From: Lachnospiraceae bacterium
GTDB taxonomy: Bacteria; Bacillota; Clostridia; Lachnospirales; Lachnospiraceae
DNA: 64,000 nt
NCBI GenBank assembly: GCA_017397645.1
Contig: JAFQIE010000037.1
Location: 1-64,000, forward strand
Reading direction: 5' to 3'
Each line of letters opens with the position of its first letter. Position 1 is the first letter of the stretch. Shown here in pieces: positions 8,772 to 17,684 of the stretch. Position numbers and translations under genes: made by a program. The notes below the pieces were generated by a model. That model made no database searches. It worked only from the letters and a program-made list of their open reading frames with translations, and was not told the DNA's origin.

Positions 8772-9761
8772 ATGAGCCGGGACAGAGGTTCTTTTGAAAA
8801 TATCAGTAGGAAGTTTTCTTTTTTCCTGTTTGCCAGCGTGTGGTTGGTGGTAATCTACCATTCCAATTTCCGCTATTATTGTAATTTCATAGATGTGGTG
8901 GGACCGGCGGTTATTTCCAGCTTTTTTTACGTGTCCTCCTTCTTTTTTTACCGGGGGATTACCGCGGAAAATGTGATGCCGCGCCTGAAGAAGCGTCTGC
9001 AATCGGTGCTTCTGCCTTATTTTTTGTGGAATTTGATTTATATGCTACTGTACTGTAAACAGTATGAATATAATGCGGCAAGTGTCATCAGAGGCTTTAC
9101 TGTAAATCCCTATTGTACGCCCTCCTGGTACCTGCTGACATTGTTTTTGTATTTTCTGCCTGCGCCTCTGATTAGAAAAGCGCTGACAAAAAGATGGTCT
9201 ACTATTGTGGTGCTAGTTTTGGGCGGACTCACTTCCTATTTGGGATACATTCATTTTCAAAAGGAACTGGCACTTATCCCTGTTGTGGGCGGATATTTGA
9301 TCCGTATGGCAGGCTATGTAGGTCCCTTTTTGTTGGGGGCGGTAATCGGCAGTCGCCATGATGATAAACTTCACGTAGACTGGAAGAGGAGTGTTGTGGC
9401 ACTTTTGACGGCGGTCATCATGGTTTATTTGATTTTCCACGGCATTCCGGCAGGTTGGAAGTATTTACTGAATATTTTGCTACCGTTGGTGTTATGGGAG
9501 GCAGTGCCGGAAAGTCTGTTTACCCACATGCATTTTTTGAAGTGGTTCACGGACCCGATTCTGTTTATCAACATGAGTCATTGGTATGTGCTGTTTGTTC
9601 TACAGACTTGGGCGATGAAAATGAATTTGGGTGCAGGATTTGTGATTTTTGGTTGTATTGTGGTGGTGGCATTTATCTGTTGCTATGCTCTCTACTATTT
9701 GATGCGGTGGCTTCTGCCCGGTATACTCGGTGTACTCACCGGTGGCAGAATCAAAAAATAA
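8772..9761 (+). CDS. Membrane acyltransferase (acyltransferase 3 family)
   Basis: 329-residue polytopic protein with about ten membrane helices. The spacing of an N-terminal helix with VVIYHSNFRYY, an aromatic-rich second helix and short basic loops (RLKKRLQSVLLPYFLWNLIY) matches acyltransferase 3 proteins, which transfer acetyl or other acyl groups to extracytoplasmic sugars or polymers. The typical catalytic His near helix 1 may be His29 or so. It begins 13 bases after the lrgB-like gene, so it may be co-transcribed. The acceptor is unknown. Confidence 0.75.
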   Translation: MSRDRGSFENISRKFSFFLFASVWLVVIYHSNFRYYCNFIDVVGPAVISSFFYVSSFFFYRGITAENVMPRLKKRLQSVLLPYFLWNLIYMLLYCKQYEYNAASVIRGFTVNPYCTPSWYLLTLFLYFLPAPLIRKALTKRWSTIVVLVLGGLTSYLGYIHFQKELALIPVVGGYLIRMAGYVGPFLLGAVIGSRHDDKLHVDWKRSVVALLTAVIMVYLIFHGIPAGWKYLLNILLPLVLWEAVPESLFTHMHFLKWFTDPILFINMSHWYVLFVLQTWAMKMNLGAGFVIFGCIVVVAFICCYALYYLMRWLLPGILGVLTGGRIKK

Positions 9762-9784
9762 GAATAAAAAAATGCATATTGTCC

Positions 9785-9792
9785 CATACTAT
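9785..9792 (+). promoter_or_regulatory. Possible sporulation (sigma-E-like) -10 element
   Basis: CATACTAT resembles the -10 of Bacillus sigma-E/sigma-K promoters and sits about 30 bases before the first of two small coat-like genes. An AT-rich GAATAAA lies 16 bases upstream as a weak -35. The call depends on the nature of the downstream genes. Confidence 0.3.
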
Positions 9793-9820
9793 CTCTGAAA
9801 AAGCGTAAGGAGGTAGTCAC

Positions 9821-10006
9821 ATGACAAACATTTCAGAACTTGATTTGCAAAACTTGCGTCATTTGATTGGCGGATTTGACACAACTCATTGCAAAATGCA
9901 AGAGTATGCAAAGGAGGCAACCGATTCTCAGGTAAAGCAGTTTTTTGAGAAAGGTGCCAAATCTGCGATGGACAACAAGCAGCAGTTGATGAAATTTTTG
10001 CAGTAA
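9821..10006 (+). CDS. Small helical protein next to a CotF-like gene (61 aa)
   Basis: 61 residues beginning MTNISELDLQNLRHLIGGFD, predicted to be mostly alpha-helical, with no signal peptide or membrane segment. GTAAGGAGGT lies 6 bases before the ATG. It is 13 bases upstream of the CotF-like gene, and its pattern (LRHLI, then KMQEYAKEATD, then FFEKGAKSAMDNKQQLM) resembles half of a ferritin-like or CotF four-helix bundle. The two small proteins may pair. It is probably spore-associated by context, but I do not recognise a named family. Confidence 0.7.
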   Translation: MTNISELDLQNLRHLIGGFDTTHCKMQEYAKEATDSQVKQFFEKGAKSAMDNKQQLMKFLQ

Positions 10007-10019
10007 GGGGGACAGCGAT

Positions 10020-10280
10020 ATGCAATTACAGGAAAAGGTTATGGTGGCAGATACCCTGGCGGGTATCAATGGTGAATTGGTTCGCTATGCGGAAATGATA
10101 GCGCAGTCTGAGAATAAGGAATTGAAACAGACCTTGAAACAGATGCGCAATGCCTGCGAACAGTCACAGGAGGAATTGTATAATATTGCCAGAGAGAAAT
10201 CTTACTATGTGCCTGCCAGCAAGGCAACTGCAGACGAGGTGGCACATGTGAAGGCATTGTTTACAAAGGGTACACTGTAG
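10020..10280 (+). CDS. Spore coat CotF-like protein (86 aa)
   Basis: Short Coat_F-type protein: QEKVMVADTLAGINGELVRYAEMIAQSENKEL, then a second helix with LKQTLKQMRNACEQSQEEL and a C-terminal YYVPASKAT. Members of this family are components of, or are associated with, the spore coat. It is co-directional with the 61-residue gene, and a strong terminator follows 22 bases after its stop, so the two form a small transcription unit just before spmA-spmB. Confidence 0.7.
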   Translation: MQLQEKVMVADTLAGINGELVRYAEMIAQSENKELKQTLKQMRNACEQSQEELYNIAREKSYYVPASKATADEVAHVKALFTKGTL

Positions 10281-10302
10281 AAAAAGCATATGTATGATAT
10301 GG

Positions 10303-10332
10303 AAAAGACATTGCTGCGGCGATGTCTTTTTT
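10303..10332 (+). terminator. Rho-independent terminator after the CotF-like gene
   Basis: The stem GACATTGC/GCGATGTC (one G-U pair) with a TGCG loop is flanked by an A-run and a T-run, so the helix can extend to 12 pairs followed by U residues. It separates the coat-like pair from spmA. Confidence 0.85.
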
Positions 10333-10376
10333 GGTGCGCAGAATCATAGATTATTAAAAACTGCTTGGAGAATTTT

Positions 10377-10973
10377 ATGTTGAATACCATATGGGCAGTG
10401 ATGATACTGTTGGCAGTTGTGTATGGGGCATTATTCGGAGACTTAGGTGCCGTTACCAATGCAGCTCTGGAGGGTGCAGCGGAAGCCATTACTTTGTGTC
10501 TTACGATGGCAGGTGTGGTAGCGCTTTGGATGGGACTTATGGAAATTGCGAAGGAGGCCGGTTTGGTGCGTAAGTTGACGCAGGGAATCGCCCCTTTCTT
10601 GCGTTTTATGTTTCCTAAGATTCCACAGGGGCACCCGGCTATGGAATACATCGCAACAAACATTGTGGCAAATGTGCTGGGTCTGGGCTGGGCATGTACG
10701 CCAGCCGGATTAAAGGCAATGAAAGAACTATCAATTTTGGAAAAAGAGCGAGGCTTTCCGTTGGGCAATGGCATAGCCAGTAGCGAGATGTGTACATTTC
10801 TGATATTGAATATATCCTCGCTACAGTTGATTCCCGTGAATATGATAGCCTATCGAAGTCAATACGGTAGCGCACAGCCTACAGCAATTGTGGGCCCGGC
10901 CATCATAGCCACCCTTTTTAGCACTCTTGTGGCGGTGGTGTATTGCAAGTGGAAAGAAGGGGGGAAGGTATGA
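10377..10973 (+). CDS. spmA: Spore maturation protein A
   Basis: 198-residue membrane protein with a nucleoside-recognition (Gate) domain. In Bacillus, SpmA and SpmB are needed for spore core dehydration and heat resistance. Recognised by MLNTIWAVMILLAVVYG, the GLMEIAKEAGL stretch, NIVANVLGLGWACTPAGLKAM and SSEMCTFLILNISSLQLIP. The ATG at 10377 has GGAG 6 bases upstream; an alternative TTG at 10365 would overlap that site. Its stop overlaps the spmB start (ATGA). Confidence 0.93.
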   Translation: MLNTIWAVMILLAVVYGALFGDLGAVTNAALEGAAEAITLCLTMAGVVALWMGLMEIAKEAGLVRKLTQGIAPFLRFMFPKIPQGHPAMEYIATNIVANVLGLGWACTPAGLKAMKELSILEKERGFPLGNGIASSEMCTFLILNISSLQLIPVNMIAYRSQYGSAQPTAIVGPAIIATLFSTLVAVVYCKWKEGGKV

Positions 10974-11503
10974 TGAATGTGTTGTCCAATCTATCTAATC
11001 TGATTATTCCCATGCTTTTTTTCTTTATCGTTGCTGTGGGGCTGGTTAAGGGGGTTAAAGTATATGAAAGTTTCTTGAAAGGTGCCGGTGAAGGGTTAAA
11101 AATTGTGGTGGACATTGTGCCCACATTGATAGGCCTCCTGGTAGCGGTGGGGATGCTTCGTGCTTCCGGTTTGTTTGAGGGGCTGGGACACCTTCTTCGT
11201 CCTATTACGGATTTTTTGCGCCTGCCAACAGAGATTTTGCCTTTATCCATCGTGAAGATCTTTTCTTCCTCGGCAGCCACCGGGTTGGTGTTGGATATCT
11301 TTCGTACTTCCGGTCCGGATTCCTATGTGGGAACATTGACCTCTATCTTGATGAGTTGCACGGAGACGGTTTTTTATACCATGAGTGTCTACTTTTTGGC
11401 CGCTAAGGTGACAAAGACCAGGTACACCCTAAAGGGGGCCCTATTATCTACCTTAGCCGGTACGGTAGCCAGCGTTATTTTGGCACGCTTTATGGTGGGG
11501 TAA
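10970..11503 (+). CDS. spmB: Spore maturation protein B
   Basis: 177-residue partner of SpmA with about five membrane helices. Typical motifs are PMLFFFIVAVGLVKGVKVYESFLKGAGEG, RASGLFEGL and LDIFRTSGPDSYVG. The start is ATG at 10970, overlapping the spmA stop; a second ATG at 10973 is equally possible. Its last 14 bases overlap the end of the convergent DUF885 gene, so there is no room for a conventional terminator between them. Confidence 0.93.
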   Translation: MMNVLSNLSNLIIPMLFFFIVAVGLVKGVKVYESFLKGAGEGLKIVVDIVPTLIGLLVAVGMLRASGLFEGLGHLLRPITDFLRLPTEILPLSIVKIFSSSAATGLVLDIFRTSGPDSYVGTLTSILMSCTETVFYTMSVYFLAAKVTKTRYTLKGALLSTLAGTVASVILARFMVG

Positions 11504-13316
11504 GGGGCATATCCGTTTGTGCCAGTTGCTCCTGTAAGCCTATGAAATCTGAAGGACCACAGTTTAGGAAAAAGCTATGAAACCCATAATCCGAGTAGGC
11601 TTCGCCCCATTGACTTTTGGCGTCTTCCCGAAGGGATAGGATTTCCAGGTAGCCCAGATAGTATTTCAAGTAATTGCAAGGTTCTTGCAAAATATAGTTA
11701 TAAATCTTCCGGATGGTGTCGGTATTACCGACACCTATTTTTGTGAGCCATTCATATATATCCGAGAAGGAAGCGCAGTCGTAATGAATCATAATATCCA
11801 GTAGGGAGTAGAGGCATAATTGCATACTGCGATTATGTTTGGCGTATTGCGCCCGCAGGGCTGCTTCCGGTTGGTTGTGTTCGGTGAAAACGAGGGAGGC
11901 GTAATCAAAAGAACGCATCTCGCTGTAAACAGCCCAACCTTCCAAATATCCGCCGTACCATAGCAGGTGCCGAGCGGGATTCTCATTGAGTTGCAGACTG
12001 TTGCGATTACAATACACATTTTGGTATAAATGGCCGGGAAAGCCTTCGTGCGCCAGGGTGGTGTATAATTCTAATCCTTCGGGTGTTTTGCTATGATTGA
12101 TGTAAATGGTATTTTGCATGGTATCATCCAGCGGTGGAGTCATAAAAAAAGCAGGGGCGCACAGTTCTTCCATGGATGGCACCACCGACTTTAGGGCGAT
12201 GGATGTTTGGCCGGCGGGGAGAGGGGGAAATTCAGACTGCATCTTGTCTTGCAGGTGCTGCAACATTTCTTTGGCATCGGAGATGGGAAAGGTATCTGTC
12301 GGACTTCCGCTAAAGCAGCCGGGGTGTCCAGATTGTATGTTTCGAAGAGTTTCCAGATCGGAAAGAAATTGTTTTATAAGCATTTTTTTAATATCGGGAA
12401 TGTTACGGTACGACCCGGTTTGCGAGATTAGAAGGTGTTCATAATAGGATTTGCCTTCGGGATAGTTCCCCAACCCTTTAGGTATGACTTTTTCGTCAAT
12501 CAACTGTTCCAGTCCAAGTGCCAGGTTCTGATATGCCGGTAACAGGACAGATAGCAACAGTTGGTTATGTCTTTCCTTATATTTTTCTGCTTGCTCACGC
12601 GTGAGGTGGTTTTCTTTTTCCAGTTGTTCCACACGCAATTGAAATGTGGTTTGCAGGAAATGAGATTCTGGGCTTAGGTCATCTAAAGTAAGGATATCCC
12701 TGCATTGTTGTACCGTATCACAAAGAAACGAGGCGGGCATTAAAAAGCCGGCCTTCTTTTTTTCCTGCTCGTATACCAGCAGGGAGTCTAGGTATTCATC
12801 TACCTGATCCAATAGTGCCAAGTAATCCTCCACATCCCGTGTGCATCGGAATTGATATTCGGACAGGAGAATCAGTAATTGGGAATGCATGCCGGAGGTG
12901 GAAGAAAGGGGTTCCGTATAGTAGGGGAATTGATTTAATGCAAGGGAGTTTTTTAAGGAACGTAACAACAGACTGTGTAAAAAAGCGTCCTCAGGGTCCA
13001 GTTTTTGTGCGTCTATTTCTTCCAGGGAACAGATTTTTTCGGAGAGAGATTGTTGTATAAGGGGAATATCCTCGGGGGAAAAGCAGGCCAGTGTAGGCTC
13101 GTAGGATGTGATACCGAAATTTTCCGGAAAGGCCAGAGTGTAATGCAGGTCCAGGGTATTAGACGCAAGTTCGTCCATAAATAGCTTTTGGGTGATTTTT
13201 TGGAACTGTTTTTTGTCTTGCTGTGGAGTGTGCCAAAGAAATAGGATAAGTGCACACAAAAGAAATAGCGGCACAAAGTAAAGCCGCTTAGATAGGTGAA
13301 AAGAACGTTTACGCAA
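11490..13316 (-). CDS. DUF885 family zinc metallopeptidase-like protein, membrane anchored
   Basis: 608 residues. The N terminus is basic (MRKRSFHLSKR) followed by one hydrophobic helix, so the rest is probably outside the membrane. The HEGFPGH motif in TTLAHEGFPGHLYQN is the diagnostic HExxH-like zinc site of DUF885 proteins, related to M32 carboxypeptidases; EGWAVYSEM with a downstream Glu is also conserved. It starts with TTG at 13316, preceded by AGGTGG; the next Met is 46 residues in and would lose the anchor. The substrate is unknown. It is convergent with spmB, overlapping by 14 bases. Confidence 0.87.
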   Translation of the reverse strand: MRKRSFHLSKRLYFVPLFLLCALILFLWHTPQQDKKQFQKITQKLFMDELASNTLDLHYTLAFPENFGITSYEPTLACFSPEDIPLIQQSLSEKICSLEEIDAQKLDPEDAFLHSLLLRSLKNSLALNQFPYYTEPLSSTSGMHSQLLILLSEYQFRCTRDVEDYLALLDQVDEYLDSLLVYEQEKKKAGFLMPASFLCDTVQQCRDILTLDDLSPESHFLQTTFQLRVEQLEKENHLTREQAEKYKERHNQLLLSVLLPAYQNLALGLEQLIDEKVIPKGLGNYPEGKSYYEHLLISQTGSYRNIPDIKKMLIKQFLSDLETLRNIQSGHPGCFSGSPTDTFPISDAKEMLQHLQDKMQSEFPPLPAGQTSIALKSVVPSMEELCAPAFFMTPPLDDTMQNTIYINHSKTPEGLELYTTLAHEGFPGHLYQNVYCNRNSLQLNENPARHLLWYGGYLEGWAVYSEMRSFDYASLVFTEHNQPEAALRAQYAKHNRSMQLCLYSLLDIMIHYDCASFSDIYEWLTKIGVGNTDTIRKIYNYILQEPCNYLKYYLGYLEILSLREDAKSQWGEAYSDYGFHSFFLNCGPSDFIGLQEQLAQTDMPLTPP

Positions 13317-13400
13317 GGGACCACCTGAAATGGGTTTTGGTAAAGTATATGATAAAAACAGAGAAGTATTATTGTTTCATCATTTGTTTGGGGAATCAGT

Positions 13401-15008
13401 TTATTTAGGTACCGCCACAAACCAGTCGTGGAATTGGGTCAGTTGAAAATCGTTCCAAAACTTTTCCACATCTGTATAGTAGATAATATAAATGGTGTCA
13501 TCGTTGATGGTTTCGTAGTTGATTCTTGTCTTTACCAGAATGCCGTCTGCAGTGATAAAACTGCCGGGAGCGGGAGCTACATCGAATTCTCTGGTAGAGA
13601 TATACCGGGAGGGCAAGGTCTCGGTAAAGAGTAGCAGCCTGGGCCACTGAGTGCCTTTTTCTGCGGAAATTGTGGACAAACCGGTTTCTTCGCATTGTTC
13701 CAGTGCATAATCCACACAATCTTCCAGACCTACACAAAAGTAGGCGTTTACCAATTCCTTGTAGGAGGAATAATAATGAAATTGGAAGCAAGTCAGGCAC
13801 AACAGATAAATGGAAATCAGCGCAACGGAGCAAACCCGTTTTATTACAGGTTTCTTGGATTTCAAAAACGCCAATAGTTTCCATACGCCGTAGCCTTCGC
13901 ATAACACCAATGGAATAAACAAAGCGTTGGCCTGATGCACCTTCACGGAGGTAAAGAGGCAAATCAGTGCACCGCCTAACAGATTTGTGAAGATATAGTA
14001 TTCGTAGCAGAATTGCTTTTTCACAGTGGAAACAATTACTTTGCAAATCAGACAGACTGCGCCTGCAATGATAAATAAGCGGCCAATGTCGTAGAATAGT
14101 CCCCACGGAAGGAGTATATCGTAGGGGGATCCGGTGTTTTGGAATAGGAACAGGCGCCCGGCATTCTTCAGATTTGCCCACATGGTTGCATACGAAAAAC
14201 TGACTTCTGCACCACGATAGCCGGGTGTACGGGGAATGGTGAGAAAAGGTAATGCAATTTCTTCCATATATCCACCATTGATAAGTACAAACAAAATCAA
14301 AGGCAACGCCATGAAAAACAGAATGCCGGCAGAAAGAAAGGCCCATTTATTGAAAGACAATCTTTTGTGGTACAGTCCATGGACGATTTGTAACACTATT
14401 ATGATGGGTACAATGGTCCACACCACCGCATAACAATACAAGCTCAATCCATAAAAAAGAGCAGAAATGGGGAGGTATTTGTTGTTTTCCAATCCCAGTA
14501 CAAAGAAGTACAGGGCAAACATCAAAAACCCGGGAGCCATATTGGCGTCCAAACCCCAGCGGGACATCATCACATGCCAGGGGCAAATCGTCAACAAAAA
14601 CAACGCCCAGAGAGCGGAAGTTTCACCAAACATACGCTTTATCAGGTGATAGACACACCATAAGGTCAAAACAGAAATCAGTACCTGAGGGATGCGTGTG
14701 ACAAACAGGGTGGGAACCCCTTTGGTAAATAGGAGGAGTGGGGTCAGTAACCAGGAATACATGGCACTCTGACCATCGCCCCAGCTGGACATGTAGATGG
14801 GGAACTTAAGTCCGGCAGAATCCATACCTTCGTGGAACAACCCAAAAGCGTTCAGCGCCACAAATGCTTCGTCCTGGTGATACCCGCCGGGTACCTCAGA
14901 TAATCGGATTATTCGAAGCAGGGCACCCAATAAAAGCAACACAAAAGGAAGTGCCTTTTGCAGGGGGAAGGTATTCACTTTTTGTTTCCAAGTAGACAGA
15001 TGGTTCAT
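13401..15008 (-). CDS. GT39/ArnT-like membrane glycosyltransferase
   Basis: 535 residues with about eleven membrane helices and a C-terminal extracytoplasmic domain. It is a GT-C fold protein: the first outer loop carries GGYHQDEAFVAL, the acidic pair expected at the active site of dolichyl-phosphate-mannose/ArnT-type transferases, then MSSWGDGQSAMYSW. Such enzymes use a polyprenyl-phosphate sugar and modify proteins, lipids or glycans outside the membrane. Donor and acceptor are unknown. It is transcribed leftward from its own promoter and is followed 85 bases later by the DUF885 gene. Confidence 0.82.
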   Translation of the reverse strand: MNHLSTWKQKVNTFPLQKALPFVLLLLGALLRIIRLSEVPGGYHQDEAFVALNAFGLFHEGMDSAGLKFPIYMSSWGDGQSAMYSWLLTPLLLFTKGVPTLFVTRIPQVLISVLTLWCVYHLIKRMFGETSALWALFLLTICPWHVMMSRWGLDANMAPGFLMFALYFFVLGLENNKYLPISALFYGLSLYCYAVVWTIVPIIIVLQIVHGLYHKRLSFNKWAFLSAGILFFMALPLILFVLINGGYMEEIALPFLTIPRTPGYRGAEVSFSYATMWANLKNAGRLFLFQNTGSPYDILLPWGLFYDIGRLFIIAGAVCLICKVIVSTVKKQFCYEYYIFTNLLGGALICLFTSVKVHQANALFIPLVLCEGYGVWKLLAFLKSKKPVIKRVCSVALISIYLLCLTCFQFHYYSSYKELVNAYFCVGLEDCVDYALEQCEETGLSTISAEKGTQWPRLLLFTETLPSRYISTREFDVAPAPGSFITADGILVKTRINYETINDDTIYIIYYTDVEKFWNDFQLTQFHDWFVAVPK

Positions 15009-15037
15009 TATGTACTCCGGTTCGTGTTCTTGTGCAG

Positions 15038-15043
15038 ATTATA
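15038..15043 (-). promoter_or_regulatory. Extended -10 promoter for the GT39 gene
   Basis: On the minus strand TATAAT is preceded by TGT, an extended -10, 29 bases before the GT39 start codon. No good -35 is visible. It is divergent from the transketolase promoter. Confidence 0.5.
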
Positions 15044-15089
15044 ACACAAAATTTCGCAAAATAAAATACAACTGTGTAGAATTCACACA

Positions 15090-15118
15090 TTGACTTTACA
15101 GCACATTTTTCTTATACT
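15090..15118 (+). promoter_or_regulatory. Sigma-A promoter for the transketolase operon
   Basis: TTGACT (15090-15095), a 17-base spacer and TATACT (15113-15118) closely match the vegetative consensus, 85 bases before the first transketolase gene. Confidence 0.75.
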
Positions 15119-15203
15119 GAAATAAGGGAAATTTTGCTAAGATTTATGTATATAAAAAATACCACAATAGAGTGAGCCCACAGAAGGCGGAACGGAGGAA
15201 ACG

Positions 15204-16046
15204 ATGAATAATTTAGAACTGCAAAAGCGCGCCAATGACGTGCGGATAGGGATTGTGAAGGCAGTTCACAGTGCAAAAGCCGGCCATCCCGGAGGATCTC
15301 TCTCGGCGGCAGATTTATTTACTTATCTTTACTTTGAGGAGATGAATATCGACCCTCAGAATCCTGATATGGAGGATAGAGACCGTTTCGTGCTTTCTAA
15401 GGGACATACAGCTCCCGGATTATACGCGACACTTGCCCATCGTGGATTTTTCCCGGTGGAGGATTTGACCACATTGCGTAAGTTGGGATCTTACTTGCAG
15501 GGTCACCCCACCATTCAGATTCCCGGTGTAGATATGGCATCCGGTTCTTTGGGACAGGGTATTTCCGCCGCAGTGGGAATGGCACTGGGTGCAAAGATGG
15601 ATGGCAAGGATTTCCGCGTGTATACACTACTTGGTGATGGTGAGATTCAGGAAGGTCAGGTATGGGAGGCGGCCATGTTTGCAGGTCACCGCAAGTTGGA
15701 CAATCTTTGTGTGATTGTGGACAACAATGGTTTGCAAATTGACGGTGCAGTAGCGGACGTTTGTTCACCCTACCCCATCGATGAAAAATTCAAAGCATTT
15801 AATTTCCATACCATTAATGTGGATGCTCATGATTTTGATGCTCTGCGCGCAGCATTTGCGGAAGCGAAGAATACAAAGGGTATGCCTACCTGCATTGTGA
15901 TGCATAGTGTAAAAGGCAAGGGCGTTTCCTTTATGGAAGGTGTTGCTGATTGGCATGGCAAGGCCCCCAATGATGATGAGTTTGCTGTGGCTATGGCAGA
16001 CCTTGAGAGAATCGGCGCAGAACTGGAAAAGGCAGGTGAAGCATAA
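15204..16046 (+). CDS. Transketolase, N-terminal subunit
   Basis: 280-residue thiamine-diphosphate-binding half of transketolase. The N terminus has SAKAGHPGGSLSAADL; RDRFVLSKGHTAPGLYA and the ThDP motif GDGEIQEGQVWEAAMFAGHRKLDN follow. It transfers two-carbon units between sugar phosphates in the pentose phosphate pathway. The enzyme is split into two genes, common in Clostridia and archaea; the C-terminal subunit overlaps it by one base. GGAGG precedes the ATG. Confidence 0.96.
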   Translation: MNNLELQKRANDVRIGIVKAVHSAKAGHPGGSLSAADLFTYLYFEEMNIDPQNPDMEDRDRFVLSKGHTAPGLYATLAHRGFFPVEDLTTLRKLGSYLQGHPTIQIPGVDMASGSLGQGISAAVGMALGAKMDGKDFRVYTLLGDGEIQEGQVWEAAMFAGHRKLDNLCVIVDNNGLQIDGAVADVCSPYPIDEKFKAFNFHTINVDAHDFDALRAAFAEAKNTKGMPTCIVMHSVKGKGVSFMEGVADWHGKAPNDDEFAVAMADLERIGAELEKAGEA

Positions 16047-16984
16047 TGGCAGATGTTAAGAAAATAGCAACTCGTGAGAGTTATGGCGCTACTTTGAAAG
16101 AACTGGGTGCTGAGTACCCCAATCTGGTGGTGTTGGATGCGGATTTGGCAGCATCTACAAAAACCGGTGTGTTTATGAAAGAATACCCTGACAGACATAT
16201 CGACTGTGGTATTGCAGAAGCAAATATGATGGGTATCGCTGCAGGCCTGTCACTGGTTGGCAAGATTCCTTTTGTAAGCTCCTTTGCCATGTTCGCGGCA
16301 GGGCGGGCGTTTGAGCAGGTGCGCAATTCCATAGGATACCCTCATTTGAATGTAAAAATCGGTGCCACCCATGCAGGTATTACCGTGGGTGAAGACGGCG
16401 CATCCCACCAGTGTAATGAAGATATCGCGTTGATGAGAAGCATTCCCGGTATGGTTGTTATGTGTCCGGCAGATGATGTGGAAGCAAGAGCGGCAGTGCG
16501 TGCAGCAGTGGAGCACAACGGTCCTGTATATATGCGTTTTGGGCGTGCTGCAGTGCCGGTGATTAACGATAAACCGGATTATAAATTTGAAATCGGAAAA
16601 GGTAATATCGTACGTGAGGGTACCGATGTTACCATTGTTGCTACCGGTATCTGTGTAGATTCCGCTCTGGGAGCTGCTGAGAAACTGGCAGCAGACGGCA
16701 TCAGTGCAGAGGTTGTGAGCATCTGCACCATCAAGCCCCTGGACGATGATTTGATTGTGCAGAGCGCGAAAAAGACCGGCAAGGTAGTGACCGTGGAGGA
16801 GCATTCCGTGATTGGTGGTCTTGGAGCTGCTGTGTGTGAGTGCCTAAGTACTTATCTTCCCACGCCCGTAAAGCGTCTGGGTATGCAGGATGTATTCGGT
16901 GAATCCGGTTCCGCTTCAGATTTGGTGAAGAAATATGGATTGGACGCAGAAGGCGTATACAAATCAGTAAAGGAATGGTTATAA
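16046..16984 (+). CDS. Transketolase, C-terminal subunit
   Basis: 312-residue subunit carrying the pyrimidine-binding and C-terminal domains: RESYGATLKELG, DCGIAEANMMGIAAGLS, SFAMFAAGRAFEQVRNSI and GEDGASHQ, then a C-terminal domain with VTVEEHSVIGGLGAAV. It completes the active site formed with the N-terminal subunit, whose stop it overlaps. The next gene, rpe, starts 1 base after its stop, so the three genes make a tight pentose phosphate operon. Confidence 0.96.
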   Translation: MADVKKIATRESYGATLKELGAEYPNLVVLDADLAASTKTGVFMKEYPDRHIDCGIAEANMMGIAAGLSLVGKIPFVSSFAMFAAGRAFEQVRNSIGYPHLNVKIGATHAGITVGEDGASHQCNEDIALMRSIPGMVVMCPADDVEARAAVRAAVEHNGPVYMRFGRAAVPVINDKPDYKFEIGKGNIVREGTDVTIVATGICVDSALGAAEKLAADGISAEVVSICTIKPLDDDLIVQSAKKTGKVVTVEEHSVIGGLGAAVCECLSTYLPTPVKRLGMQDVFGESGSASDLVKKYGLDAEGVYKSVKEWL

Positions 16985-16985
16985 G

Positions 16986-17636
16986 ATGAATATTTTGTCC
17001 CCCTCTCTGCTGGCAGCTGATTACTGTCATTTGGAAAAGGATATCAAGGAGGCACAGATGGCAGGTGCACAGTATTTGCACATTGACGTCATGGATGGTT
17101 TGTTCGTGCCGTCCATATCCTTTGGTATGCCACTAATTTCATGTATTAGGAAATGTACGGATATCTTTTTTGACGTACATCTGATGATTGAACGTCCTGA
17201 GCGATACATCAAAGAGTTTGCAGAAAGTGGTGCAGACTTGATTAACTTCCATTTGGAAGCCACCGAGGATGTGGTGGGCACCATAGACAAAATCAGAAGC
17301 TTTGGCAAAAAGGTGGGTATCACCATAAAACCCAAAACTCCCGCTTCGGCGGTAGAACCCTATCTGGGTTTGGTAGATATGGTGCTGGTGATGACGGTAG
17401 AGCCCGGTTTCGGCGGACAGAAATTGATTCCCGAATGTGTGGACAAGGTGCCGGAGATTCGTAAGATGGCGCAGGAAAAGGGACTGGATATCGATATAGA
17501 AGTAGACGGTGGAATCAATGCAGATAATGTGACCAAAGCTCTGGAAGCAGGAGCAAACGTTATCGTGGCAGGAAGTGCTGTGTTTGGTAATGATATCACC
17601 GGCAAGGTAAAGAAGTTTTTGGAAAAAATGCAATAA
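16986..17636 (+). CDS. rpe: Ribulose-phosphate 3-epimerase
   Basis: Interconverts ribulose 5-phosphate and xylulose 5-phosphate, supplying transketolase encoded just upstream. It is a TIM barrel of 216 residues with the metal and catalytic motifs HIDVMDGLFVPSISFG, DVHLMIE, NFHLEA, VMTVEPGFGGQKLIP and EVDGGINADN. Length and motifs are complete. It ends the carbon part of the operon; metG follows after a 48-base gap with a small hairpin. Confidence 0.97.
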   Translation: MNILSPSLLAADYCHLEKDIKEAQMAGAQYLHIDVMDGLFVPSISFGMPLISCIRKCTDIFFDVHLMIERPERYIKEFAESGADLINFHLEATEDVVGTIDKIRSFGKKVGITIKPKTPASAVEPYLGLVDMVLVMTVEPGFGGQKLIPECVDKVPEIRKMAQEKGLDIDIEVDGGINADNVTKALEAGANVIVAGSAVFGNDITGKVKKFLEKMQ

Positions 17637-17643
17637 ATATATC

Positions 17644-17661
17644 CCGAATGCTTTCATTCGG
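17644..17661 (+). other. Stem-loop between rpe and metG
   Basis: CCGAATG and CATTCGG form a perfect 7-bp stem with a CTTT loop, 23 bases before the metG start. No T-run follows, so it is not an obvious terminator. It could mark an mRNA processing or stability site, or be chance. Confidence 0.4.
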
Positions 17662-17684
17662 CAGGAAGGGAAAGGAGACGTATT

